Shown here: positions 1 through 8,677 of the stretch, piece by piece
Numbering within the stretch: position 1 is the first letter of the stretch
Layout of the letters: each line of letters starts with the position of its first letter
NCBI GenBank assembly: GCA_051648405.1
Contig: JBOFFC010000004.1
Span: 1-25,583, forward strand
From: JBOFFC01 sp051648405
GTDB taxonomy: Bacteria; Planctomycetota; Planctomycetia; Pirellulales; Lacipirellulaceae
DNA length: 25,583 nucleotides
Reading direction: 5' to 3'
Made by a program: the position numbers and the translations under genes
Notes under the pieces: generated by a model
The model's input: only the letters and a program-made list of their open reading frames with translations
Told to the model about the DNA's origin: nothing
Databases searched by the model: none

Positions 1-14
1 CGTACCCGGCGTCA

Positions 15-40
15 CTCCGGGCGCTCACGCTTCCGGCTCT
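15..40. repeat. Dispersed repeat, family B, copy 1
   Basis: The core GGGCGCTCACGCTTCCGG lies here, followed by a CTCT tail. Diverged copies of the same core occur at about 12001-12028 (inverted), 12042-12075 and 12102-12137. It lies outside any supported gene, upstream of the ruvB-like gene. The first 140 bases hold nothing else I can support. A mobile or expanded non-coding repeat is inferred from the copy number in this window alone. Confidence 0.5.
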
Positions 41-140
41 CCCCCCTTGGCCGCCGGCTGCCCTCTGCCGGCTGCCCGCTCTCTGGTACGCTTGTTCAGC
101 GGTCCAGACGAACTGAAGCCCCGACGGAGCGGCGAGCGCG

Positions 141-1235
141 ATGCCCCTGGAACGGATCCTGTCGCCGGACGACTCGGACGACGATCGCGACAACGACCGA
201 CGCCGGGGGTTCGGTGAAACCGGCCCGGACTCGGACCCGCCGGCGCCCGAAGAGGACCTGGCGCTGCGGCCCCGCCGGCTCGGCGACATGATCGGCCAGC
301 GGGCCGTCTTCGAGCGGGTGCAGATCGCCGTCGAAGCGGCCAAGAAACGGGGCGAGCCGCTCGGCCACGTCTTGTTCGACGGCCCCCCGGGGCTCGGCAA
401 GACGACCTTCGCCACCTGCATCCCGCGGGAGCTGGGGGCCCCGCTGCAGATCGCCAGCGGCGCCGCGTTGAGCGCCCCCAAGGACGTCATCCCTTACCTC
501 ACCAACGCCGAGGAAGGCTCGGTCCTGTTCATCGACGAGATCCACCGCCTGCCCAAAGCGGTCGAGGAGTTCCTCTACCCGGCGATGGAGGACTTTCGCA
601 TCGACATCACGCTCGGCGACGGGGTCAACGCCCGCACGCTGAGCATGCCGCTGCGGCCCTTTACGCTGATCGGCGCGACGACGCGCTCGGGCTTGCTCTC
701 GGCGCCGCTCCGCGACCGCTTCACGATCCACGAACACCTCGACTTCTACTCGATCGACGAGCTCCGCCAGATCCTGCTGCGCAACTCCGTGAAGCTCTCG
801 ATCCCGCTCGACGACGACGCGGCGGTCAAGATCGCCCATTGCAGTCGGGGGACGCCCCGGATCGCCAACAACCGCCTGCGCTGGGTCCGCGACTACGCCA
901 CGAGCCGCGCCGCCGGGCACGCCACCTACGCCGTCTGCCGCGACGCGCTGGCGATGCAGGAGATCGACGACCGGGGCCTCGACGGCCAAGACCGCCGCTA
1001 CCTGGAGACGCTGCACCGCGTCTTCCACGGCGGCCCGGCCGGCGTTGAGGCAATCGCCCACACGATGAACGTGGCGATCGACACGCTGACCGACGACATC
1101 GAGCCGTTCCTGCTCCGCGCCGAGCTGGTGACCCGCACGCTGCGCGGCCGCCGCCTAACCGACCGGGGCTACGTGCACCTGGGGAAGACGCCGCCGGACT
1201 CCAACGGCGAACCGGGACGCAAGCTGTTCGAGTGA
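141..1235 (+). CDS. ruvB: RuvB-like Holliday junction branch migration helicase (AAA+)
   Basis: This 364-residue protein has the RuvB order of motifs: an acidic N-terminal extension (about 1-40), Walker A GPPGLGKT at 81-88, Walker B LFIDEIH at about 129-135, the sensor 1/arginine-finger stretch GATTRSGLLSAPLRDRF at about 178-194, the sensor 2 motif SRGTPRIAN, and a C-terminal winged-helix region. RuvB hexamers drive branch migration of Holliday junctions together with RuvA, with RuvC resolving them. No ruvA or ruvC lies beside it here. Length is within the family range, slightly long because of the Asp/Arg-rich N-terminus. Several normally conserved spots differ: the usual IANRLLR reads IANNRLR, and the usual RTPRGR reads RTLRGR. 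So this may be a diverged RuvB or a RuvB paralogue. The ATG at 141 follows a GGAG about a dozen bases upstream. Its end converges on the next gene with a 25-nt gap. Confidence 0.85.
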   Translation: MPLERILSPDDSDDDRDNDRRRGFGETGPDSDPPAPEEDLALRPRRLGDMIGQRAVFERVQIAVEAAKKRGEPLGHVLFDGPPGLGKTTFATCIPRELGAPLQIASGAALSAPKDVIPYLTNAEEGSVLFIDEIHRLPKAVEEFLYPAMEDFRIDITLGDGVNARTLSMPLRPFTLIGATTRSGLLSAPLRDRFTIHEHLDFYSIDELRQILLRNSVKLSIPLDDDAAVKIAHCSRGTPRIANNRLRWVRDYATSRAAGHATYAVCRDALAMQEIDDRGLDGQDRRYLETLHRVFHGGPAGVEAIAHTMNVAIDTLTDDIEPFLLRAELVTRTLRGRRLTDRGYVHLGKTPPDSNGEPGRKLFE

Positions 1236-1260
1236 GGCGCTACCGACCGCGCCGCGCCCT

Positions 1261-1731
1261 TCACCGCGGCTTGCCGAGCAGCCCGCGCTTCTGGTCGATG
1301 AACCGCAGGTGGTGGGCCAGGTGCTCGGCGTAGCGGTCGATCATTTCGGCGAGCGTCACCTTGCCCGACTCGGTGTGGATGCCGAACCGCTCGAAGGCCT
1401 CGTCGGGGAGCGACCGCAGCATCGTCGCCGTGAGCGCCCGGTTGACCTCGAACAGCGTGCAGAGGGCATCGGGGTCGTACGCCGCGACGCTCGGCAGTTC
1501 AGCGCAGGCCGTCTCGTCGTAGCCGACCAGCAGCGGCCGCTCCATCGCCGCGATCCGGCGCATCCGGTCGGTCGCGATCAGGTCGCTCTCGACCGTGTGG
1601 TTGACGATCTGCTGGATGCTCCAGGTCCCCGGCACGGGGTGAGCGAGACGCTCGGCGGCCGTGAGCCCGGCGATCGCGGCACGCAATGCTGGCGCCCCTT
1701 GGGCGTAGAGCTCGATCTTCGAACGGTCCAT
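1261..1731 (-). CDS. DinB-like four-helix putative metalloprotein
   Basis: This 156-residue protein fits the DinB/YfiT superfamily, small four-helix bundles that usually bind a metal through three histidines. Many are uncharacterised; some are thiol-dependent transferases. The visible signature is WSIQQIVNHTVESD near residue 40 with its histidine, and the C-terminal YAEHLAHHLRFI with clustered histidines, which together match the usual triad. I chose the ATG at 1731 because GGAG sits about 6 nt upstream. The reading frame stays open upstream to 1896, but that part has shadow-like composition and no start signal. The gene points towards the ruvB-like gene and away from the large exported protein. 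The substrate cannot be told from sequence. Confidence 0.75.
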   Translation of the reverse strand: MDRSKIELYAQGAPALRAAIAGLTAAERLAHPVPGTWSIQQIVNHTVESDLIATDRMRRIAAMERPLLVGYDETACAELPSVAAYDPDALCTLFEVNRALTATMLRSLPDEAFERFGIHTESGKVTLAEMIDRYAEHLAHHLRFIDQKRGLLGKPR

Positions 1732-2121
1732 GGGTAGCTCCGATTTCGTGGGGGCGATTCGCCCTAGTTGACCGCCTCGTTCGAGCCGATCGGGCGGACG
1801 GCGTACAGACCCGCCTCCGAGTCGATGGGTTCGCCAGCCAGGCGCTCGGGTACGCCAGCAGCCAGAGCACCTTCGTCCGACGTGATGGAAACACACTAGT
1901 CGTGCGAAGAGCGGGCCCCGTCATCGCTACACCTTCCCGTGCTGTCACGCACTCGCTCGGTGATTCTGCGATCAGCCGACGCAGCCGCGGCGCGAGCTTG
2001 CCGATCGTGAGGTTTGCCGCAACACACGATCGTAGCGGCCGAAGCGATGGTGCTAGCTGCGGGGGGACTCACGCCCCTGACGGAAACCTGGCCCCGGTGG
2101 CCCATACGAAGGAACCGTTCG
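1732..2121. other. Divergent intergenic region with inverted repeat
   Basis: This 390-base spacer lies between two divergently transcribed genes. I see no supported gene in it. It contains an inverted repeat, CGATCGTG at 2002-2009 and CACGATCG at 2025-2032, with a 15-nt spacer. That could be an operator for the downstream exported-protein gene. I do not see a convincing -35/-10 pair. The reading frame of the downstream gene is open from 2014, but the exported-protein start at 2122 is preferred. Confidence 0.4.
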
Positions 2122-5100
2122 ATGAACTGCGCGTCACAATCGCTGCGTGTGTTCCTAGCGGCCGTGGTTTTCGCTTCGCCCGGTGCGGCGAGTGCTAACC
2201 CGCTCGAGTTCGTGATCGACCAGACCCACAACGCGGGGCGGTTCTTCGCGAAGGACAAGCCCGCTTCCCACCGCGACTTCCGCGTCGAGCAGGTTGCCAA
2301 GGAGATCGACTGGCTTGAGCACAAGATCGAAACGTTCGGGTCGGTCGTGCCGAAGCAGCCCGACATCTGGGGCGAGGCGCGGATGACGAAGCACCGGCAA
2401 GAGGTCGAGTACGTACTGCAGAACCAACTTGGCCGGTTCCAAGAGACGTTGCAGGGTTCGCTGCGGAGGTCGGACCAATCGTTCCTAGCGGCGGCGCTCA
2501 CGCTCGACGCGAACGCCGGCAACCCGAGCAGCGGCGTACCCAACGCTGCCACTCTTGTCACCGACGGGGAGTTCACGACGACGGGGACCAGCGTCTCGAG
2601 GACGGACACGACGACAACGGCCGAGGACGGCACGAAAGTCGTTTCGAACAACGTCACGACTTCACCAGCCGCCCTCCAGCAGACCGGCAACGTCCACAAG
2701 TTCGCCTCCGTGCCGGCACGCGCGTCCCTAGCGCCATCGCGGTCGCTCGCCAACGTAGACGGCTCCGAGACTCCGCTCGGGATCTCGCTCGAGCCGACGA
2801 TCGTCAACGACCAGCTCTTCCGCTATCTGAACCACCTCAACGAGCTCCGCCGCCTCAACGAAGGGGACGACACGAGCGACTCGCCGGGGTATTCGCTGAA
2901 CCTGATCCGTATCCCCGTTTCGCTCTTGCCGGGGAAGATGACGCGGCGCGGGTACGGCGCCGAGGCGTCGTTCACGATCGCCCCGCAACTGACGGACGAC
3001 CTGCTCCCCTCGACGATGCGGACGCTCGTCGTAAACGACGTGGTGAACCTGCACGCCCCCGCTGTGGCGAGGGCGTTGCTCGCCGATCCTAGTCTGTCGA
3101 AGAGCGAACTGGAGCAGTTCGAGAAGCACCGCGGACAAGTCAGTCGCTGGATGACCGCGTACGACGCGTGGCTCGACCTGCTTCAGAGCCAAGCCGACAT
3201 CCAGCCGACCGACGATCTTCTCAGGACGATCGACTACTTCCACGCACTTCGCTCGTACATCGAGTACCGCTTTTTCCAGATTGCCGACGCGGCGAAGAAG
3301 CAAGTGGACCGCAAGGGTGAACTCGTGGCGGACGACTTCGTCGTCTGCAAGTCTATACAACTCAACGAGATCGCCCCTGATCTCGCCTGCACTCTGGCAT
3401 TGACCTACGTTGACCTTGAACAGTGGCTCGACAGCGTTGCAAGCACTGCGTCCGGCATGTCGGTGACTTGCCCTCAGCCGATGACCGCTACTGTCGCGAA
3501 AGGCTTGCTTCGCCGCACGCAGTTCGCTGAGCTTGGCCGAGTTGGCGTGTTCCCAGTGAAGCTGAAAGCAAACCTGATAGACCCGCTTGCCGTGAGCGCC
3601 TCGTCGCACAGTTCGCCTTGCCTGCCGCTCGACATCGCCGTTGAGCCGCTAGACAGCGAGGCCAAGGACCAAGCGGTGCAAGTGCTATTTGGCGCCGCGA
3701 ATGCTAAGCAGCAGGCAAGGATAGAGACGGTATCGGACCTCATGTTGCTCCTTACGCCTGCGCAGGCGAATCTCTTGTTACAACTCGAGCTAGAGCAAAC
3801 ACAAGTCCTGTTGCAATTGACTCCAGAGCAGGTGTTGAAGCTCACCGCACAGCAAGCTCAGGACATGCTGCGCATTACGCCGGAGCAAGCGAAGACCCTG
3901 GTGAAGTTTTCTCCGGATCTCCGGGAAAAGATACGCATACAAGCGGATTCAAGAGCGTCCGATGAGAGCAGCATTCTGTCGGTTGATTCACGCATCAAGG
4001 AGGTATTGTGCGGGATTGCGGACCGCTATAGCGGAGTCATCAGCCGCCACATTAGCAACTCCGACGATTACGAAGGACAGTTTTTCCAGCAGATGAGCGC
4101 AACGTCGCTGCCGACGAACCAGCGCGCGTCTCGCCGACCGATGTCTCCCTCCAACTTTATCGAGACGATCGGGTTCTCTCAGTTCCTGCACGTCCTTGAG
4201 GATGCAAACCAGGCCGGAAAGCGGCTGGTAGCGAGCGAGTCGACGCACTCGTTCCTCGACGTCCGCGCGTTCCTCCACGAAGAGGCGAACACCGCCTACG
4301 ACTGGCTGGCGGCGCCTGCGCACGCACACCTGTGGCAGGAGCACGCAACGCCGGCGCTCGCCGAGGCGGTCAACAGCCGCAACTTCGCCGCAATCAATCT
4401 GGCGCGGCGGCAGTTCTTCAGTGCGGCGGGCACGGCCACTGACAAGATGGTCGTGTCGTCCCTCGCTTGGTCGATCATCATCGACGCCGCCCTGCTCAAC
4501 GACCGCCTGCTGCAAGACATGAAGCGTGTCGCCGCGGAGAAGGAGTGCGATTGTCTTTCCGCCGAGGGGCTGTCGTTTGTCGGGCCCATCGAGACGATCG
4601 ACCCGGCCGCTCAGCAGGCCTTCAAGGAGTACGTCCGCTGCCGCTGGCCGATCCAGGTGTTCGCCCTCGACCCCGTCACGCAGGACCAGAACATCGCCGA
4701 CGTCTACAGCCGACGTCGTGAAATGCAGCTCGCCCTGGCCGTGGGGGTTTCGAAGGGGACGATCCGAGGGTCGGCGGCGATGCGGTACGCGCGGCAACTC
4801 GAAATGGACCTCGAAACGATCTCGCTCAACCGCACGGCGGTCGCCTTCTCGCACGCCAACGACACGTTTGGGTGGCGGTTCTACCCCCGCGTCCAGGCGC
4901 CCGACACACCGAACACGCTTGGTGTCTTCTGGGAGTCGATCGCTGGCGGCCCTGACAAAGACGCCGACCTGCGGGACTGCGGGATCGAGCCGGGGGTCCG
5001 TGAATGCACGGCGATCGTTGTGATGCCGTCGTTCGTGCCGCACGTCACCATCGAGAGCCGCGGGAGTTGGTTCGGGCTCACCAACCCCCGCAAGAAGGCG

Positions 5101-6255
5101 CTGACGATGCACGACACGATGAAGATCAGCCGCAACTACCAGGCCGTGCGGAACACCCTGCGCTGCGCAAGGGAGTCGGGCTGCTACCGCCCCGGCGACG
5201 TGTCGCACATGACGACCGTCGTGGACCAGATGGAGAAGCGCCTGCCGCTGCAGCACATGCTGCTCCCCGTGCCGTTCGAGAACACCTCGGGGGGTCACGA
5301 GCTGTTCAACGCCGGGATCACCGACTTGGCGCCCGAGCTCTACGGGTGGTTCGGCGCTCCGGGCGTGACGGTCGGTCGCGGCGCCCAAGCCGCTGACGGC
5401 TCAACGACGACCGGGGCTAGCGGAACAACGATCTTCCTCGTCGGCGCACGCTTCAGCGTCCACGACACGCAGGTAATCGCCGGCGGCCGGTGCGTCCCGT
5501 ACCAACTGGTGAGCCGAGAGATCATGAAGGTCACGATCCCAACGTCTGCGGAAACAGTCTCGGATACCCTGAGTGACGGCAAGACGGTGCGGCAGTACGT
5601 AGACGTGCACGTCGCTACGCCGTACGGCGTGACGAGCCACCTGCTGGTTCGTGCTCACGCCACGGAGGAAGAGGAGGAGGCAGAGGCGACGGCTAAGACT
5701 ATCAAGGCTCTTACCGAACGGGTCGAGCTCATCGCCCGCGACACGGCGTTCGCTGCCGTCTCGGTCGATCCTGCAACAGGCCTCGTTCTGCACGCAATGC
5801 CGAAAGGCCACTCCCCCGGCGTCACGCTCACTCCGGAGCTCGGGGGGACGACGATCTCGCTGAGGCTGGCGAATCAGTCCCGCACTGAGGTCGAGGGGAC
5901 GCTGCAAGTCGCGCTCTTCGACAAGCAGTTTCTCACGCACCGGATCGACGTAGCCGGCGGCGTCACGATCGGCGAGGATTCGACCGACTTGCAGGTGTCG
6001 CGACAGGGGATCGCCGACGCGCTGACCGCCGCGTTCGGCGGAAGCGTGACGAGCGGCGACTTCGACGAGAACGGCGAGCGCAACCTCCGTGGCGTGCTCT
6101 ACCTCCGGGCGAACGAGCCGAACGCCTTGGACCAGCCGACGCGGCTGCTCGGGGAGCTGCCGATCAAGCTGGCGCTCGTGCCGGCCGAGTGCCGCGCGAC
6201 GACAGCGGTGGAGAATAAGGCCGCGGAAGAGTTGCCGCCCCTACCACCCGAGTGA
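2122..6255 (+). CDS. Large exported protein of unknown function with undecapeptide repeats and an IPT/TIG-like domain
   Basis: This predicted protein has 1377 residues and no family I recognise over its full length. The ATG at 2122 gives a clean Sec signal peptide (hydrophobic core LRVFLAAVVFA, then an AxA-type site around residue 25), and AAGGA lies about 10 nt upstream, so it is preferred over the upstream in-frame extension. Residues about 544-606 form an amphipathic repeat of mostly 11 residues, with TPEQ or a variant recurring (TPAQANLLLQ, TPEQVLK, TAQQAQDMLR, TPEQAKTLVK), probably a long helix. Residues about 1080-1180 look like an IPT/TIG immunoglobulin-like fold (FLVGARF, a GG turn, then VDVHVATPYGVTSHLLV). 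A run of five glutamates follows, and the C-terminus is proline-rich. Bases about 3700-4080, including the repeat, are near 50% G+C and use AT-ending codons unlike the flanks, which suggests a separately acquired segment. It is probably periplasmic or surface-located. Confidence 0.75.
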   Translation: MNCASQSLRVFLAAVVFASPGAASANPLEFVIDQTHNAGRFFAKDKPASHRDFRVEQVAKEIDWLEHKIETFGSVVPKQPDIWGEARMTKHRQEVEYVLQNQLGRFQETLQGSLRRSDQSFLAAALTLDANAGNPSSGVPNAATLVTDGEFTTTGTSVSRTDTTTTAEDGTKVVSNNVTTSPAALQQTGNVHKFASVPARASLAPSRSLANVDGSETPLGISLEPTIVNDQLFRYLNHLNELRRLNEGDDTSDSPGYSLNLIRIPVSLLPGKMTRRGYGAEASFTIAPQLTDDLLPSTMRTLVVNDVVNLHAPAVARALLADPSLSKSELEQFEKHRGQVSRWMTAYDAWLDLLQSQADIQPTDDLLRTIDYFHALRSYIEYRFFQIADAAKKQVDRKGELVADDFVVCKSIQLNEIAPDLACTLALTYVDLEQWLDSVASTASGMSVTCPQPMTATVAKGLLRRTQFAELGRVGVFPVKLKANLIDPLAVSASSHSSPCLPLDIAVEPLDSEAKDQAVQVLFGAANAKQQARIETVSDLMLLLTPAQANLLLQLELEQTQVLLQLTPEQVLKLTAQQAQDMLRITPEQAKTLVKFSPDLREKIRIQADSRASDESSILSVDSRIKEVLCGIADRYSGVISRHISNSDDYEGQFFQQMSATSLPTNQRASRRPMSPSNFIETIGFSQFLHVLEDANQAGKRLVASESTHSFLDVRAFLHEEANTAYDWLAAPAHAHLWQEHATPALAEAVNSRNFAAINLARRQFFSAAGTATDKMVVSSLAWSIIIDAALLNDRLLQDMKRVAAEKECDCLSAEGLSFVGPIETIDPAAQQAFKEYVRCRWPIQVFALDPVTQDQNIADVYSRRREMQLALAVGVSKGTIRGSAAMRYARQLEMDLETISLNRTAVAFSHANDTFGWRFYPRVQAPDTPNTLGVFWESIAGGPDKDADLRDCGIEPGVRECTAIVVMPSFVPHVTIESRGSWFGLTNPRKKALTMHDTMKISRNYQAVRNTLRCARESGCYRPGDVSHMTTVVDQMEKRLPLQHMLLPVPFENTSGGHELFNAGITDLAPELYGWFGAPGVTVGRGAQAADGSTTTGASGTTIFLVGARFSVHDTQVIAGGRCVPYQLVSREIMKVTIPTSAETVSDTLSDGKTVRQYVDVHVATPYGVTSHLLVRAHATEEEEEAEATAKTIKALTERVELIARDTAFAAVSVDPATGLVLHAMPKGHSPGVTLTPELGGTTISLRLANQSRTEVEGTLQVALFDKQFLTHRIDVAGGVTIGEDSTDLQVSRQGIADALTAAFGGSVTSGDFDENGERNLRGVLYLRANEPNALDQPTRLLGELPIKLALVPAECRATTAVENKAAEELPPLPPE
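3749..3940 (+). repeat. Undecapeptide coding repeat inside the large exported protein
   Basis: Residues about 544-606 of the 1377-residue protein contain consecutive units starting with a hydrophobic residue then T-P-E-Q or a variant: L544 (11 residues), L555 (11), L566 (8), L574 (11), I585 (11), F596. The 11-residue period with leucines spaced for one helix face suggests a hendecad-type helix. The bases encoding it are about 48-52% G+C, well below the window average. Confidence 0.7.
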
Positions 6256-6280
6256 GCCCCCAACGTCGGCGTCCCACGGG

Positions 6281-6991
6281 CTATCGCCGGCGCTGCGGCC
6301 CAGCCGGCGCCGGCGACTTAGCCGTCGCTGGGTCCGCCGGCGCGGGGCCCGTCTTCAGTGACTCCCCCAGCAGCCGTAGGGCGGTCGTGTACTCGGCCGA
6401 GTCCTTGCCCCCCGCCGCGCGGGTGTCTTGGATCATCAGCGCGTAGACGCCGCCCGAGTTGGCGAACGTGAAGACGTTCTGGACGATCTCGGCCGGTTTG
6501 CCGCTGGCGTCGTCGGCGACGCTCGCTCGCACCTGGCGCCCTTCGTACGAACGCTCGATGCCGCGGAGCTTGACCCCCTGCTGCGTCGGCTTGCCTGCCC
6601 CGGATTTGTCGTGCTGCTCTACGATGTTCGTCACCAACACGCCGAGCAGGCTCTTGGGGTCGAGCCCGTCGTCGTAGCGCTGCAGCATAATCGCCGCCGA
6701 CTGACCCTCGAACGTCCAGACCTCGATCGACGGCGAGTCGCTCGCCTCGCTCGGGCGAAACCCTTGCGGGTAGAGCAGCTCGATCGCACCCTGCGCGAAG
6801 AGCCGGTGCTCGTCGGGCTCGACCGTGATCGTCACCCGTTCTCCCTTGACCCGCACGGCGAACGGCTTGCCGAGGGGGACGTTGTACGCCTCGCCGTCGA
6901 TCGTCATGCGTGCCATCCGCGCCGGCTCGTCGGCGAGCGCTGGTGTGGCGAGTGTGGCGATCAGGCAGACCATCAGCGGGCGGAGGGGCAT
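6281..6991 (-). CDS. Small exported protein of unknown function
   Basis: This 236-residue protein begins with a signal peptide (MPLRPLMVCLIATLATPALA, then DEPARM), predicting export across the inner membrane. The mature part has short beta-rich stretches (MTIDGEAYNVPLGKPF, RVTITVEPDEH) and a C-terminal half with VFTFANSGGVYALMIQD, ending in a Pro/Ala/Arg-rich tail. I recognise no catalytic motif or named family. I chose the ATG at 6991 because it begins the signal peptide. An in-frame ATG six codons later is possible. The frame is open far upstream, but that stretch is low-complexity Arg/Pro sequence typical of a shadow frame. The gene converges on the large exported protein with a 25-nt gap and lies downstream of the GGDEF gene on the same strand, with about 130 nt between them. 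Confidence 0.7.
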   Translation of the reverse strand: MPLRPLMVCLIATLATPALADEPARMARMTIDGEAYNVPLGKPFAVRVKGERVTITVEPDEHRLFAQGAIELLYPQGFRPSEASDSPSIEVWTFEGQSAAIMLQRYDDGLDPKSLLGVLVTNIVEQHDKSGAGKPTQQGVKLRGIERSYEGRQVRASVADDASGKPAEIVQNVFTFANSGGVYALMIQDTRAAGGKDSAEYTTALRLLGESLKTGPAPADPATAKSPAPAGPQRRR

Positions 6992-7121
6992 CTTCGAGCT
7001 CGTCGCTAGCGTCGGGAGGGGGAGCGGCCGTCGGCCGCGAATCTTACCTACGAAGCGGCCGGATGGCAGCGCGGCAATCGATGGCGAGCCGGACCGACCT
7101 TGGGATCGGCCGTCGGGCGCG

Positions 7122-8117
7122 TCAGTCGGCCGCGCCGACCAGCTTGAGCGGGACCGCGGCCGCCTCGCCCTGGGCCTCGTTGGCCGCGCTGTCGGGCGCG
7201 TAGTCGGCGGGGGCCTCGTCGGAGCGGATCGTGGCCCCCGTGTGCAGGTACTGCGAACCGGGTCCGGCCGCCTTCGCGCTGTAGAGCGCCGAGTCGGCCC
7301 GCGCCAGCAGCGTCTGCGGCGAGTCGCCGCGGCCCGACTGCGCAAGCCCCACGCTGACCGTCACCCCGGCGCGCTCGGCCAGCACCTTTCGCAACCGCCG
7401 CCCGAAGACCGCGGCGCCGAACAGCCGGGTGTGCGGCATCACGACCACCAGCTCGTCGATCCCGTACCGCGCCAGCAGGTCGCGTTCGCGCAGCTCGGCG
7501 CGGAGGAACTCGGCGGCCCTTACGATGCGCTCGTGGCGGTCGCCGCGGGAGTCGCCGGGGAGGTCGATCGCCGCGTCGATGCTCAGCACGGCGACGGCGA
7601 ACTCGGCGCGACTCGCTTGGTGGCCGCTGAGCTCGATCTCTAGCAGCTCTCGCAAGGCCCGGCCATTGTTGAGCCCGGTGAGGGCGTCGGTCCGGCCGCC
7701 GCTGAAGTTCGACAGCGCCTGCGACTGCTGGCGGATTTGGTCGTAGGCGGTCGCGACCTGCCCCACCAGGCGCAGCGTCGGGCCGAGGACCCGCTCGGCC
7801 TCGTCACGCAGGGCACGCCACGCCGACTCGCTGTCGAGCGCCGTGGTGTCGTTGACCCGCCGCTTGAAGCGTTCGACTTCGACCCTGTGCGAGGCGAGGT
7901 CGCGGCGCAGCGCGCCGGCGATCGTTTCCAGTTGCCGGGCGATCTGCGTTGCTCGGAGGACCTCTTCGGTCGCGCCGGGGGTCGGCTTGGGCTTCGTCTG
8001 CGAGCGGCCGAAGACGTAGCCGATCACCGCCACGGCGGCTAGCGCCACGGTCTCCGGGAGCCCAACGCCCCCACCCCAGATCGAGAAGATCCCCCAGTTC
8101 AGCACGGTAGAACTCAT
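7122..8117 (-). CDS. Membrane-anchored GGDEF-domain protein with degenerate active site
   Basis: This 331-residue protein has one N-terminal membrane helix (about 20-37), a predicted helical/coiled linker (about 50-140), and a GGDEF domain starting at DALTGLNNGRAL (144-155). The signature position reads GIDEL (219-223) in place of GGDEF. The usual DxDxFKxxND stretch reads IDAAIDLP, keeping one metal-binding Asp (181) but losing the Phe/Lys/Asn residues that hold GTP in active diguanylate cyclases. The inhibitory I-site RxxD (RERD, 210-213) is intact at the canonical distance. From family knowledge, this pattern often marks a c-di-GMP-binding effector rather than a synthase. The final 40 residues are a low-complexity acidic tail. 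The ATG at 8117 was chosen because it directly precedes the membrane segment. Confidence 0.85.
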   Translation of the reverse strand: MSSTVLNWGIFSIWGGGVGLPETVALAAVAVIGYVFGRSQTKPKPTPGATEEVLRATQIARQLETIAGALRRDLASHRVEVERFKRRVNDTTALDSESAWRALRDEAERVLGPTLRLVGQVATAYDQIRQQSQALSNFSGGRTDALTGLNNGRALRELLEIELSGHQASRAEFAVAVLSIDAAIDLPGDSRGDRHERIVRAAEFLRAELRERDLLARYGIDELVVVMPHTRLFGAAVFGRRLRKVLAERAGVTVSVGLAQSGRGDSPQTLLARADSALYSAKAAGPGSQYLHTGATIRSDEAPADYAPDSAANEAQGEAAAVPLKLVGAAD

Positions 8118-8175
8118 GGCGATCGTTGCCGATCCGCTTGGTTGGCTCGGGAGGACGCTCGACGAGCGCGATGGA

Positions 8176-8364
8176 CTAGAACTGGCGCCGGGAGCCCCAG
8201 CCCCGCAGGCAGAAGAACCCCAACAAGCAGGCGGCGCCGAGCACCACGACCCACTCTTCGCGGGAGAGCCCGTTGAACCACGCCCAAGTGCTGGCGAGCC
8301 CCTGGTGGCAACGGTCCACCACAAACTGTTGGGCGAGCTGCAGGCGGTCCACGGCGAACCTCAC
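8176..8364 (-). CDS. Small single-pass membrane protein, hypothetical
   Basis: From a GTG at 8364 this encodes 62 residues: a polar N-terminus (AVDRLQLAQQFVVDRCHQ), a linker with Trp residues, then the hydrophobic segment EEWVVVLGAACLLGFFCLRGW (about 37-55), ending in basic residues. The frame is open upstream to 8559, but that part is Pro/Gly-rich and unlikely to be coding. It lies 58 nt upstream of the GGDEF gene on the same strand, so co-transcription is plausible. No ribosome binding site is obvious, and no family is recognised. The amphipathic-then-membrane pattern is the only support, so it may not be a gene. Confidence 0.45.
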   Translation of the reverse strand: MRFAVDRLQLAQQFVVDRCHQGLASTWAWFNGLSREEWVVVLGAACLLGFFCLRGWGSRRQF

Positions 8365-8602
8365 CGGTCGGGGGGTGGTCTGGAAGGGATTGGGGAGCGC
8401 GGCCGGCTCCCCCGGCAAGGGTAGGACGCCCCCGCCGCCGCGCCGCGCGGGACCGCACAAGTGGCCGGGACCCGGCACGCTACAACCCGCGCCGCCGGCA
8501 CAGGCCCCGTTGGGCCGAGGGGGCGAATCGGGGCCGATTGACGCCCCCGGGAGCCCCAAATAGATTACGGGACTCAGGGACGACCCCCCGGGGGTGGTTC
8601 AC
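8365..8602. other. GC-rich spacer upstream of tRNA-Asp
   Basis: I find no supported gene here. The right-hand part carries the tRNA promoter listed separately. The remainder is very GC-rich with runs of C and G. Confidence 0.5.
8538..8566 (+). promoter_or_regulatory. Promoter for tRNA-Asp
   Basis: A -35 box TTGACG (8538-8543) and a -10 box TAGATT (8561-8566) are separated by exactly 17 nt. The predicted start is near 8573, about 30 nt before the mature tRNA. This is a near-consensus housekeeping promoter. Confidence 0.7.
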
Positions 8603-8676
<74 letters not shown>

Positions 8677-8677
8677 C

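Noticed and set aside
96..1061. Long minus-strand frame (321 codons) opposite the ruvB-like gene
   Set aside because: Arg/Val/Asp-rich composition typical of the antisense of GC-rich coding sequence, no motifs, and it fully overlaps a gene with clear RuvB motifs.
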